From Casuarius casuarius (taxonomy: Eukaryota; Chordata; Aves; Casuariiformes; Casuariidae): a stretch of 64,000 bases of DNA. Below the pieces are notes generated by a model, which was not told the DNA's origin, did not search any database, and was given only the letters and a program-made list of their open reading frames with translations. The DNA lies in NCBI GenBank assembly GCA_003342895.1, contig PTFA01000197.1:1734197-1798196 (forward strand). Reading direction: 5' to 3'. A program made the position numbers and the translations under genes. Each line of letters begins with the position of its first letter. Positions within the stretch are counted from its first letter, which is position 1. This document shows positions 23,978-35,900 of the stretch, one piece after another.

Positions 23978-24175
23978 GTATTTATCGACTCTGGCAGGGC
24001 TGGGGCACAGGCTGCACAGTGTAAATGTCACGTCTCTCCCTGTTCCCAGCCTGAAGTGATGCCCGCGTGTCTCCCATTATGTAACTCGCAATGTGTACGG
24101 GAGCAGGGAGGCCTTGGGCTGGCTTACGCACACTGAATGACAGCTGCAAAAATGAGAAGGGGCTATTTTTAAATC
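23978..24175. promoter_or_regulatory. Candidate enhancer with D-box, E-box and MEF2 site
   Basis: Within about 100 bp there is a perfect PAR-bZIP D-box (ATTATGTAAC, 24076-24085, fitting RTTAYGTAAY), an E-box CAGCTG at 24141-24146 and a MEF2 consensus CTATTTTTAA at 24163-24172. The block is AT-containing and non-repetitive between GC-rich, C-rich flanks. It is a motif-based inference; conservation was not testable. Confidence 0.35.
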
Positions 24176-27100
24176 TCTCCCTCCCTCCTGCTCCAGCTCT
24201 CCCCCCCTCCTCCTGGCTAGGGTGTGTGGCTGTCCAGGCCAGGCCCCCTGGGGGCAGTCAGCACCCCAGCCTCTGCCAAGCCCTGCTCCTCAGCCATGCT
24301 TTGTATTGCTGCCGGGGCACACGCAGCCTCCCCTGTCCAAGGCAGCTCCTCAGCTTGGGGCTGGTGTCCTCCCCTGCACCTTCGTACCTCCCTGATGCTA
24401 GCAGTCCTCACCTGTCCCTTCCTCTCCAGCCTCTCTCCTCTCCCATGTACAGCCCCTGCCTTTCCACCTTCCCCTTCACATCCTCTCCTTCACTTCTCTC
24501 TCCCCTCCTTGCCCACAGGATGGGCAGTTCCCCTTTCCTCCTCCCATCCCTCCCTGTAACTTTAGAAAGGTCAATCCCTCCTCCTTGAGCCGTGGAGTTA
24601 TGGCAATTCCTTGGAGCAGCGTGGAAGGGATCTCGAGGGGAAAAACTAACTTCTTGTGGGAATGTAATACCCTGGCACCACCCTCTCTGGCAAAGAGAGG
24701 GCAAGGGACAGATGGGCCAGAGCAGGGGACACATAGTGCCTGCTGGGAGAGGGCCAGGCCCCGTGGGGCTCCTCTCCAGGCATCGCAAGCTGCAGAGCGC
24801 TACGCCAGCCCCTCTGCCCCAGGCCAGCCTTGCGGTGTCTCCCAGAGAAAGCTCCCAGCATGAGGACTGATTGGGAAAGGTGAGGCAGGTGAGGAGCTGG
24901 CTAAAAGAGAGGCAGTGGGGGTTACACTGAAAGGACAGTTGTGAAGATCGGCGGCATTTCTCAGGCACAAGTAGTGGGTCCAATCCTGTTTAATACATTC
25001 TTTGCTTTATCATACTTTTTATGAATGTAGCAGCTGACTCCGACCTGGTTGGTGTCCCCAGTCTTGAGGACACTTCTCAGGCAGGGAGATTTGGATAATC
25101 ATGTAGACTACAGTAGTAATAATAAAAAGAAAACTACAGAATAAAAAATAAATAAAGAAAATATACTAGTGACCAAAACGACAGACTTTGCTGTAAGAGA
25201 GGGGTCCCTCAACCAAGAGCTGTGGAAGAGGACTGACACTGGGTGGAAGCTGACTGTGTGTTGCAACTTTGGCTCTGAATAAAGATACACAGCTCAAGCA
25301 TATACTCAGCAAGGAATGGTCTGCAGAGACAAACAAGGGCTAGGTACCACTTCACATGGCATGTAGATGCTGGTCTAGGCATCCCTTTTCAGAAGAGGTG
25401 GATTTAAACTCCAACAGGTACAGAGCACAAGCATTAGGGGAAAGGAGATTTTAGCTTGTGAGCAGCCATTATGAGTGCTTTGCTTGTTTAATCTAAAACA
25501 GGAGCGTCTAAGAGGGGATATGATTTGCACATTAAAAATACATTCTAGGGCAAAAGTCTAATTCATATTGGTAGAAGGTCATCTGGATCACAATTGGAAT
25601 CAGAAAGAAGTTTCTAGCCAGCCATGGTATAAACCACGACAGCCTGCCAAACTGAAAGGTGAGCAGAAGAAGCCAAATTTGGTAAGAGACTAAGCTGGCT
25701 GGTAGGGACTGCATGGCAGGAGAGGAAGGAGCCCAGAATGAGTTCATACAGGATTCTCAAGTAAAGCTTGCAATCATGTCCCCAAGTTGGTGCCTCCCCA
25801 GAGAGACTTGCACAGATGTAACCTCAGTGTGTTGCACCGTGTTTAGGTTACATGCTATTAATCTTCTGCTTTAGAGTCCTCCTGAACTTGAAGAAGCAAG
25901 GAGGAGGTCACCTCTCTTCCTGTCTCAACTGTGATCCCCAATTTGGGTTTTGAGGAAATTCTTCCATTTCCTTCAACCCTGTGGCCTCTGTGGCCAGGGC
26001 TAGCCATGGGGTTGGGGTGGGGCAGGGAGGAGGAATGGGGCCCTCCCATTGCTATTAGTCAAGCTTTGGGTGTGTTGGTTTGTTTTGCTCACAGGCTCAA
26101 GATGAAACCAGCTGTAGGGTCAGGAAGGCACTTCCCTCAGGCTTGGTGTGTAGGGGCTACCTGTGGAGTTTTAGTTGACAGTGTTGTTCACTGGGGGAAT
26201 GCGTTTTTTTTCTTCTGAGACCCTTTGGCTACATTTCCCTTCTTGCAGGAAACAGGGTCACTGGAGACACCTTTGCTCTTCCCCGCTTGCGCCCCATGAC
26301 ACATTCATATCTTTAGGCTTTTCCAGCTACTGAGCTTTATCATGGGAGTGATAGGGTGCTTTCATGTTAAGGTGGTCAGGGGCCTGTGGAGAGGATGTTC
26401 CCTGGATGTTCCCTCTTGGGCACTATGCTACGGTGTGTGCAGAGCTGAAGGACAGGATTCAAAGTCCCAGGCCTGTGCTTCCATGTGGCATAGAGCCCAC
26501 ATTACCAACGGAGACAAGGCTGTCCTCACAATTGTGACCAGAGAGAGGCTGCGTGCCAGCTATTTTTGCCTGCTCTGATTACACCTCAGTGCCACAGATA
26601 GCTGGGTAAAACCCTAGGCAGAGCTATCATGAGGTGGGATCCTGGATTAGAACTGCAAAGGGGTCAATTCAGAAGGCTGTGGAAAGGTGTCAGAGGACAG
26701 CAGGTCCCATAGGCCGTTAAGGCTGCCTCCTCCAGCCTCAGACCTTCTAAAGGTCAATTCCAGGCCATGGATGTGTGCCACCCTCTGTGAGTCTTGATCC
26801 CTGCCCCACATCTGGCCCTCACCTAAGCCTAGCCACTTTCTTCCTCTGTTGTGCCATATATCCCCATTGCAGAGGCCATCTGGTTTGCTGTCAGGCTGCA
26901 CAGACCAGCAGGGAGTGGTTGCACAGAGCTGCATGGAGAGCTGAGTAGCTGGGCCAGCATAACAGCTCCTAAGCCCTGCTCAGAGCGCCCGTTTAGCCAT
27001 CCACCCATCTGCAATGTCCCCTCAGAGCACGCACCCAGCTTCACAAGGCTCTGGCTCTGCCTTCTAGTCCTTGTAAGGGCCCTGAGAGCACACCCTCCCC

Positions 27101-28120
27101 TCCCGGAGGTTTGGTTGCCTGGGGCTCAGGGCCAACATAGGGATAGTGTAGCTGACGGCTGCCCCCCCCCCCTTTCCATTGGTGACCTTGAAGAGAGCAC
27201 TCCCAGATAGCTCTGCAGGGATCCCTCAGCCAGGGCTGGTCCCTCTTCTCACAGGAGCTGCTTTCAAGCTGATGCTCTAGGGCTTGGTGATCACTGGGCT
27301 GTGTCTAACCCTGCTTACTGTCACTGGGCCAGATCCTGACCCTGGCTCGCTCATTTGCCTTCCTGGCAAGTCCAGCTGGCTTGACCTTGAACCTCTCTCA
27401 TCACCATGGACTTGTCTGGTGAGCTGGACTCTTGGTTGACCCTGGCTGCAACCCTGGGCCTGCCCTGCTCTTCTCGCTGGGGTACTGCGGTGCTGGGTGC
27501 TGGCTGGTGAGGCCCCAGCCCAGCCAGTGTTGTTGCCACACTTGGCTCCTGGCTCCCCATCCCATAGGGAGCAGCCAGCCCTCACTGTGCCCTGACAGTC
27601 CTGGCTTGGGCAAGGCAAGATATAAGGTCAAGGCCACAGACTGCCTACCTGCCCCTGGACAAGCCACTGGACAAGTCTGCCTGAACTTCTGTGCCCCAGC
27701 TGTAAAACTGGGGTGACAACACTTCCCTGATTGCCAAGGGCATTGGGATAATTTACAGTGGAGAAATGATGGGGTGCTGTGATACAGCAGTGGCAGAAGA
27801 CAGTGGAGTACAGTGAATTTTCTGGTTTACCCAAGCCCTTTCTGGGCCTCTCCAAGATAAAGAATGTGCTGACTGCTGTGATGGGCCTGAGCTTGCCCCT
27901 GTGAGCAGTGACAGGGCTGTGAAACTTGCACACACGCTGGGTGGATCCAGCTCGCACTCTGTGTAAATACTTGTAGGAGCAAATATAAAAAGAAAAGGTT
28001 TTAAGGTGCCAACTGCAGCCGCGCCCCAGGCTTCAGCCCCTGCCAGAGGAGAGGTGCACATGCCACCTGGCCTACTGCCAAAGCACGGGGGCTTCAAGTC
28101 TCTGGCGAGACAGCGATCCG
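24176..28120. other. Intergenic interval, no gene recognised
   Basis: Low-complexity C/T-rich sequence at 24,180-24,580 creates spurious long frames. An AT-rich patch with AATAAA-like repeats lies at 25,110-25,160. No exon of a known protein was identified. Confidence 0.55.
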
Positions 28121-28610
28121 AGGGGCTTTGCGATGAGGAAGAACCCCCCCGCCCCAAGCCCCACGGCGGAGACGCGGGGAGCGGAGCGGGCTGAACGGAG
28201 ACGCTTCCTGCCTCTAAGCCCCGGCCGCTGCCCTCCCGCAGGGCCGGTGCGCCGGGGAGGGGCGGCCGCTGCGGCGCGGGGGCGGGGCGGCGCTCCGGGC
28301 CGCGCTGCCGCAGCGCCACCGCGCGGGCGGCCGTTGGAAGGGCGCCGACCCGCAGCCCAACCGCCATTTGGGGCGGCTGCGGGGGCCCTGCGGGCTCTCC
28401 GCGGCCATTTGGGGTTTCTTGCGGCGGGGGTGTTTGCGGGCTCGCTTCGGGGGCGAGGGCAGCGTGGCCCCCGGGGCGGGGGGGAGAGGAGGGGAGGCTG
28501 CCCCGGGGTGCGTCCCGGCTTCATCGGTTGCCCCCGACACACCACGTGCAATGGCCGCGCTGGCAGGACAGCAGCTGCAGCCCCCGCCATCCCCGTGAGG
28601 TGCTGGGCTA
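28120..28610. promoter_or_regulatory. Orphan CpG island
   Basis: Extremely CpG-dense sequence with GGGGCGGGG-type Sp1 sites (about 28,280) and two identical GCCATTTGGGG elements (28363-28373 and 28404-28414) whose GCCAT core resembles YY1 sites. A CACGTG E-box lies near 28,543. It sits between the convergent TOB2 and TEF genes, where no promoter of either is expected, so it may drive an unannotated, possibly non-coding, RNA. Frames through it are composition artefacts rich in Ala, Gly, Pro and Arg. Confidence 0.6.
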
Positions 28611-31600
28611 GCAGGGCCTGGGCAGCCTGGCAGAGGCAGCAATGACCTCAGCGTGGCATGAGGAACGGCGAGGCAGAGGTGCTGCTCTACACCTCAAAGT
28701 GACTTTGTGCCTTTGGTCAGTGGGCAACTCCCCTCCTCCGTGGGGAAGCAGGGAGCCAGGTGGGACGGACACTCATCGCCAGGGCTTTGACAACCTGCTC
28801 GGGATAAAAAGCACCGCAGAGCCTGGGGACGGGCTGCAGGGCCTTGGCCGTGTTGGGGCTTCACAAATATTGGCTGAGCTCAGGTGCTGGTTGCGCACAA
28901 GGACGCTCTGCTTGTTCAGAAGTGCAGTTCTTCCTGTTTCAGCATTTCTGCTGCCTTCTGCTAGAGTCAAGTCAGGTCACACCATGCAGGCACGCAGAGG
29001 CAGGCAGCAGCACTTGAGTTAAATTTCTTGCTGTGGCAGCTGTGAGGCTGCACCCAAGCCTCCACTTTCCTACTGGAGGGGTGAATAAGTAACACTTCTG
29101 CAGTCACTAAGGTCAATTAAAATTTAGAGTAAATAGAAAAAGTGTGCGCATGTAGATATGTGCATAGCTAGATACACATCCCTACCAAAACCTTTTGTGT
29201 TCTTCACCCTACAGCCTATACTACTGTGGGAATGTGTGTGGGGACCCTCTTCCCCAGTAGCCTTGGGCCTGCTTTCATGGAGAGCAGGGCTGAACCCCTC
29301 TAAGATATTAACTCAGTGAGACAAGGGCAGTTTTGGTGGGCAGGGTTTCTTTGTGCCGTGCTTGCAAAGGAAGGTGCAAACGTGCACATGATGAGAGTGT
29401 GCCGCACAACGGGCCCTGGCACTGAGGCAGGCCTCCAGGCACAACTCCAACACCAACAGCAATGAATCATGAGCAACCACACGTTTCTTCACAGTTACAT
29501 GTAAGTATTGAGGCTAGAATTAAATGGGGAGTAAAACTAAAAGGATTTGAAACTTCTCTCCTTCCTCATTAGCATGCCATGTGCATATTGTGCATATACC
29601 CTTAGGTCTCAAGATGCAAGTGACTTTGGGCAGTCCAGGGCTACGTGTACCTCTGTAAGCTGCGGCTAGCAAACAAGCAGCTATGTTGTGCCTATACTGA
29701 AAGGAGAACAGGCCTCCAGCTGCTGAGGCCATAGCTTTTCATTGTGTTTTTTTTTTTTTAATCCCCACTCAGGACCATGTTTCCTGAGGACCTCTGGCCA
29801 TAGGAATAAGCAATCAAGGGATTCCTGTGCTGTTCAGCTGTGACAGTGTAAGCACAAAACAATTTTTCTCAAACTTAGCAACTGCAAAGGGCCTAACCCT
29901 CCAGCAGAGCTCCTCAAAGTAGTGCCCCACACAGACATCTGGTCCCCAGCCACTTGGGAAGTCTGGGAAGGAGGAAGGGACCAGTGAGTCAAGTCTTTGG
30001 GGGCAGCAACTGCTACCTGCTGTGCTCTGCAAGCAGGGCCCCAATTTGAGGGAGCAGGTTGGTACCTTGGCATGTTGGGTACTAAACAGATTGCTTCTCT
30101 CCCAGGCAGCAGGACATCCAGGTGGGTCACCATGCCACAGCATTGTTTCTTACGGGCAAATAGTAGGAGTGTGTTCATCCCTGAGGTCATGGCATGGCTC
30201 TGCTGTCATCTCTACCAGGAAAGGTAACAGCAAGGGAATCTTAAAACATGTCTCAGGCCTGGCCTTTTTGGACAACTACCTAGGAGATGCTTGAGTGACT
30301 GACTACTTCAAGCTCTGGTTCTTCCCTGATGCTACTGAAGACATATCTATACCTGCAGTGCAGAGTTCGCAGTGGGGCAGTGCACATGCGTAATCTATTG
30401 GCTCCCTGGTTGAAGGGTCTCCTGACTTGGCACAGGCAGCAGCCACGCTGCCACATGGATCTCACACAAAGGCTTGATGTCCTAGGGGTCAAGCAGGCCT
30501 GGGTTGCTGAGCTTGCTCTCGCAAGCTGGAGGCAAAGTTCAGGATTAAAGCATTCAGGGGCCAATTTTGACCTTAAATGTGATCAAGCACAAGAGGGAAA
30601 AGGTGCATGAACTCACCTCTTGCCACATCTGGAATAGTGCCAGCATCTGTCTTCTGCTCTGTCAGCCTTTTCTGTCTCCTCCCCTTTCAAAAGGGAGGAA
30701 GGTTGGGCCCGGTTTGCCCTTTCACTGATACTTCCCAGATTCACCCTGCCCACACCTACACACCTTTCCCCAAACTAAACTGCAAACTTTTGGCTTGATC
30801 TTGGCAGGAACCCCCCACAGTTGGTTCCCTCCCAGTTTCCTCCCCTTGCCCTTTCATCCCTCAGAAGCCTGCTCAGGTCTCAGGGCACAGCACATGGACA
30901 TGCTTGGTCTCCCTTCCCACCTCACCTCCCAACATCACAAGCTGGGCTTCTGGGGTAGAGCAAAAGACTTTCTCTCGCTCCAAGGCCTCTGTGCAGCTGT
31001 AGCTCTTTGGACCTACTGTGTCTGCTGTTCTGGGCAGGAGAGAGGCTTTGGTGTCATACTGCAGCCAGAGATTATGCTGGTGGTGGATATGGAATATATA
31101 TACACAGTGTCCAGTAATGTGCCTGGTACATCCAGGAGCTGAGACTCCCCTGTTGTGTGACGTGCTGCTTCCCCAGGCACATAATAGACTTCCTCCTAGC
31201 ATCGCACATCAGGAGAGAAGATATTAGCCTGCTCCTTAGTTGCCTCTGTTCCTTCTTGCTTCTTGAACAGTCACGCAGAGCTACGAGGCCACAGGATGGC
31301 TGAAGGGGAACTCAGGGTCAACTGGAACTTGAAATCACTTTTGCAGAGTAGTCACCCCATGGATTTAGCCCCTCCCCAGCTATAAGAAAATAGTATCATT
31401 TGAAAGCCACATAAGATACTTAAGATGTTTCCTCAATGGCCATGTGTTGCCAACAACCAGAACCAACAGCAAACAGAAATCCCCAGAAAAGCTTAGTGGA
31501 TGCAACTCTTGCACATCTCTTAACAAAGCATTTCCAGTTGACACTACAAATTATGACAAAACAAGTAGGTGCCAGATCCTTTCCCCACCCATCAGCAGAT

Positions 31601-32929
31601 CTAGCAGAGACAAGAGGAGCAAAAAGGAGCACAAATGTATTTAAGGTCTTGAAGTCAGCAGTCACCCCAACACACGACAGGAAGGAGATTGAGTAAGAGG
31701 ATGCTATTTTTTCTACTGCTGTTCTTCAGATCACTACTGCCTGCAAATAGGAGAACATTCTTGCATTTCCTTAACGAAACTAGTAGTGTAGACAGCATAG
31801 TTGGCACATTTATAAACTCCCTCCCCGCCCCCAAAAGAAAACATAATCTCCTAAAAAGAAGGAGCTGTATAATAGACATCATGCTGCTGCCAGCTGCCAT
31901 CCTACTGAGAACGGATACGAAATACACTCCACTCTGATTCTAGTGTTAAGGCCATACATTTTTATATCCACTCACTTTCTACTGCAGTTCCTTGTTTTGG
32001 CCATGGCATGTCCTTTGCTGTCTGTACAAAGTATAGGTCAGGCCCCTCCCTCTAAATAGGTAGATTTCTAGCTTATGTACACATATTGCCTGGGTCACTA
32101 TCCATCAGAATCAGAAACCCAATTTTTCCTCCTTTTCTTCCTACTTAGAAATTTTTTTTTTATTCCCCCCCCATCATTGATCATACAGGATACCTCTACA
32201 AAAGCAAAGAGCCAACAAAACTTACTTTACTGTAGTTTCTAAATATACTAAAATATCAGTGATCTCATTTTGAGAGCATGCATCTCAGGTTGAAATATCT
32301 TGAATTGCAAGAGGTCTAGGAAAACAAACACATCTTTCCCTCCAAAAGCTGTCTTTTCAAGTCAGACAGTCAGTATATGAGAGGCATTTCTTGCCACACT
32401 GATCTAGCCTGGGATCTTCACCAACCAGCTCTTAAAGAGAGGAAAAAAAAAAAAAGTCTAGGTTAAAAAGGATGGAGAGGGAGGGAGAAAGCTGCCCTCA
32501 CTGTGTAAACTTGTGCTCTAAATTCTGCTTCTTCCCAAAAAAGAATGACAATTAAACTCTGATTATTTTGCAGCTGTCAGGCCCGAAGTAACAAACAAAG
32601 CAAGGACTGAGTTTCTGGCACTGACTATTAGTTTTCAGGATTCCCTACCCCCATTTGAAAGAGCTTGACCTAGAGTCATTAGAGGACATTAACAATGCAA
32701 AAGCTTGCAATGGTTTCCAAATCAGTTGATTCAGAAAGTAAAAATGAGGAACTGTGCACCTGTTACCTGCGCAGTTAGTTAACACACAGGAAATGCACAG
32801 CAAGTACCTAATTCTAGAAAGTGACCAGCTGCTTTAATTTCTACCAACTTGAATGCAAATTGCAGGTATAATGCTGGCAGTGATGTGTACAGCACACAGT
32901 ATGCTGTCTAGACAATAAAGTTACTGGAT
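28611..32929. other. Intergenic interval between orphan CpG island and TEF 3' end
   Basis: No recognisable gene. Composition shifts gradually from GC-rich to AT-rich. A plus-strand AATAAA at 32914-32919 could end a rightward transcript starting at the 28.1-28.6 kb island, which is speculative. A T-run lies at about 29,746-29,759. Confidence 0.5.
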
Positions 32930-32957
32930 CTCAGCATAGTGGAATATAAATTTTATT
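32914..32957. terminator. Facing poly(A) signals (plus 32914-32919, minus 32952-32957)
   Basis: AATAAA on the plus strand and AATAAA on the minus strand lie 32 bp apart, pointing at each other. The minus signal is followed in transcript sense by a CA cleavage candidate and a GT-rich stretch (TACTGTGTGCTGTAC), the pattern of a real 3' end. It is my best candidate for the distal end of TEF. Confidence 0.4.
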
Positions 32958-35900
32958 TCTTAAAAAGAAAGGGTACTAACAGAATTTAATACACTAAAAA
33001 TTTTACATTTTAAACAAAAGCTTTTTTAAAAAAAATTACGAGCAGAGAAGTGAGAGGATTTAAACTACTCACAAAATCCAAGCTGTTTTTGAAGACATTG
33101 AGAATTCGAATTCGTGGTTTATACATTTGAAAAAGTGTAAGAAATGGAAATACAAAATAATACCAATTCTGCAGCACTGAAATGCCCTTTCCCCATTAGA
33201 TTGCTGTTTAAGCACCTTTATTTTCACCCATCAGCTGCCCGGAGTGTGTAGATTTATGTGCAAAACGAGCTGTTTGGGATAAAGGATTTATATATACACT
33301 AAAATCATTTATGGCAATACAGTTTTACCCAGCTGCTTTAAAAACATAATTATTATTCATTTCTGCAGCATCTTCCAGTCGGGATGATCTCAGATGCACT
33401 CTATAGGCTGCTTCAAAAATAAGCTGCACATACAGGAATTATCTAAACAACCTCAAGGTTTAAGACACCCAAGAGATTAAACAATTTATCATGCAATAAA
33501 ACTGAGATCCGATTTATATTTCATATAAATACTGTGCAGATTTATCATCCATCCCCTTGAATGAATGGGTCAGAGCAATGTCACATATGAATCCAAATAA
33601 AGTATTTTTATCCCAGAGGCAAAAGAATTTCAAGGCAAATATAGCAGATAAGAGTTCCTTCAAACTATTTGGTTCAAAACCAAAGGTCTCTGAAAAAAAA
33701 CTTTACAGGAACAGAACTTTCTGAATAACCTGCACATACGCTTAGCTGTTTCGTAGCTATTTTATAGTCTAGATACACCAAGGACTGGGGGTGGGGGATG
33801 TGTGTCACCATCTCTGCCCACTACAAAAGAGGTGCTGTAGCTTTGTCATTTATGGAACACTGCAGAAGCAGCTGATAGCAGAGAGGAGACTGCTGCAGTA
33901 CAGCATTAAAGATAAAGTAGTAATGTTATGGCTGGAGAAGGTGTTATCACAGGATAATCTCCCTAGATGAAGGCTGATGGACCAATCTCCTCACCTTCTC
34001 CTCAAAAAACAAATGTTCATGTTTCCTAGCAGACTGCTCATGATTCTCATGCCACTGTTTTTTCTTTTAACATTAGATAGAAAAGGTCATGAAAGCTGAT
34101 GAAAGTTCCAGCTGTGCAGCATCCAGTGAACATGTACTCAGCAAAAATCTCAAGTCTTGAATTGCTTTCTCTCCACACCAAGGCAGGATACCTGTGTGTC
34201 ATCTATGTACATAATAGGACTAAGCAAGATGTAGACTACCTAGGTTACAAATGAGCTTTAGTAACAGTCACTCACTGTTTCATTGCAACTTGCTGCAGTC
34301 TGGCTGAAGGATGGAGACAGATCTGTTTAAGCCAAAAGAGAGAATAGTTTAAATAAAAGTAAATAAATAAAATCCACTTTCATTTTCCTCAATCACTAAG
34401 CTTTATAAGCCATTTAATATTGCCACTTTCCAGATGCAGCTGGTGAACAAGTCAACTGTCCAGCAAATGGGATGGGAAGAGTAGAACTATGGATGTAACA
34501 GTGACTACTGTTAAAGAAAGACTGAAGGAGAATCGGTTCCCTCAAATTATCAGTTTCTCTGCTTAAGTGTAGCTCATTACTTTTTAAAAACATTTTTTGC
34601 TGATAGAAAGCATCACAACTAGACTAGAATTCCACAACATCAATCTTTGTTTTGATTTCTGTAGTTCTCTAGGAAAAAAACTCTCAAATCAAGCTACATG
34701 AAGCATTAACAATATTCAGATATTACAATGGAAGCACTTATTTATTACTTCATAGAACAGATTAGTTTTAAAAGTGTATTTACATATTCTAAGTTATACA
34801 AAATACAGTATTCCAATAATCATGTTAATCACCATATTTTAGACAATTTCACATAAAAGTGCAGAAGATGCATCCTTCCATGATCCTTTCCAGTAGCAAG
34901 CAGACACCTGCGTTGAGACAGATGAGAGCTGCTATTCCGTTCACTCAGGTAAACAAATCCCACCATACCTTCATACCGAAACATGGCTGCAGATCTAGGA
35001 AAACATTCAGGCAGGTACATGAGCAAAGTCTGTTGAGACCCATGGCCCAAAATCACATGCCTTAATTTACTAGACAAATATGAAGTACGTTTTTACAGAT
35101 GTTGTACAGCAAAGAGCTTCTGTTCATGCTTTAGTTGGGAAAAGTGAAATAACAAGGGTTTTGGCTACATAATAGGCACCCAAATTACAGTTACTATAAA
35201 CAGCCATGTAACTACAACTGATCACGTTAAGGACACAATTCTGCAGCTGACTGACTGGGCAGAGCTTCACATTCATAAATAGATCCTGTAAAGTCCATGT
35301 GGTTTTATACAGGGCTCATCCCATGCAGAACTGACAGCAGAATTGAGGCCTTAAAATATTGGGGCCTCAGACAGTAATTTCCCCATGACACAGCACTATC
35401 CTATACAGCTTCATAGGGGCAGAACAAGTCTCAGTGGAATAGCACACTGTTAAAGCAATACCTATTTTTAATGTCTTTCTGCAATAACCCTCCTCCCTAT
35501 CTTTAGATCCCTTTCACTTTCTTCTGAACTGTGGAAATGAGAACAAGAAGAGGAGATTCTCAAAACCTAAACAAGCGTGTATCTTCTGTATGATGCCAAA
35601 CTGAGGGGATCCAAAGTGTCCTAAAATTGGAAATGGTGAAGCTTCAGTTTTAGCAGTCTGGTTCAGGTCAGTACCTTGCTTTACTCCTTGTATTTCTCCT
35701 TTCATTCTTTATCATACTTGCTAAGTATCTGTATTTTTTCCTGTCTGTACTTCCTTCAAAGGCTTCCCTTTCCCCTGTAGCTGCTTGAACTTTAGGTTTG
35801 CATTCCAATAGTGATCCACTGTAAGGAATAACATACTAACTAACAAATTACATTCTTTATCACAAATCTGCATTACCAAAAATTAAATCATTATAATTTT

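Noticed and set aside
33100..33115. GAATTCGAATTC palindrome
   Set aside because: Twelve bases only, in AT-rich DNA; no further structure.
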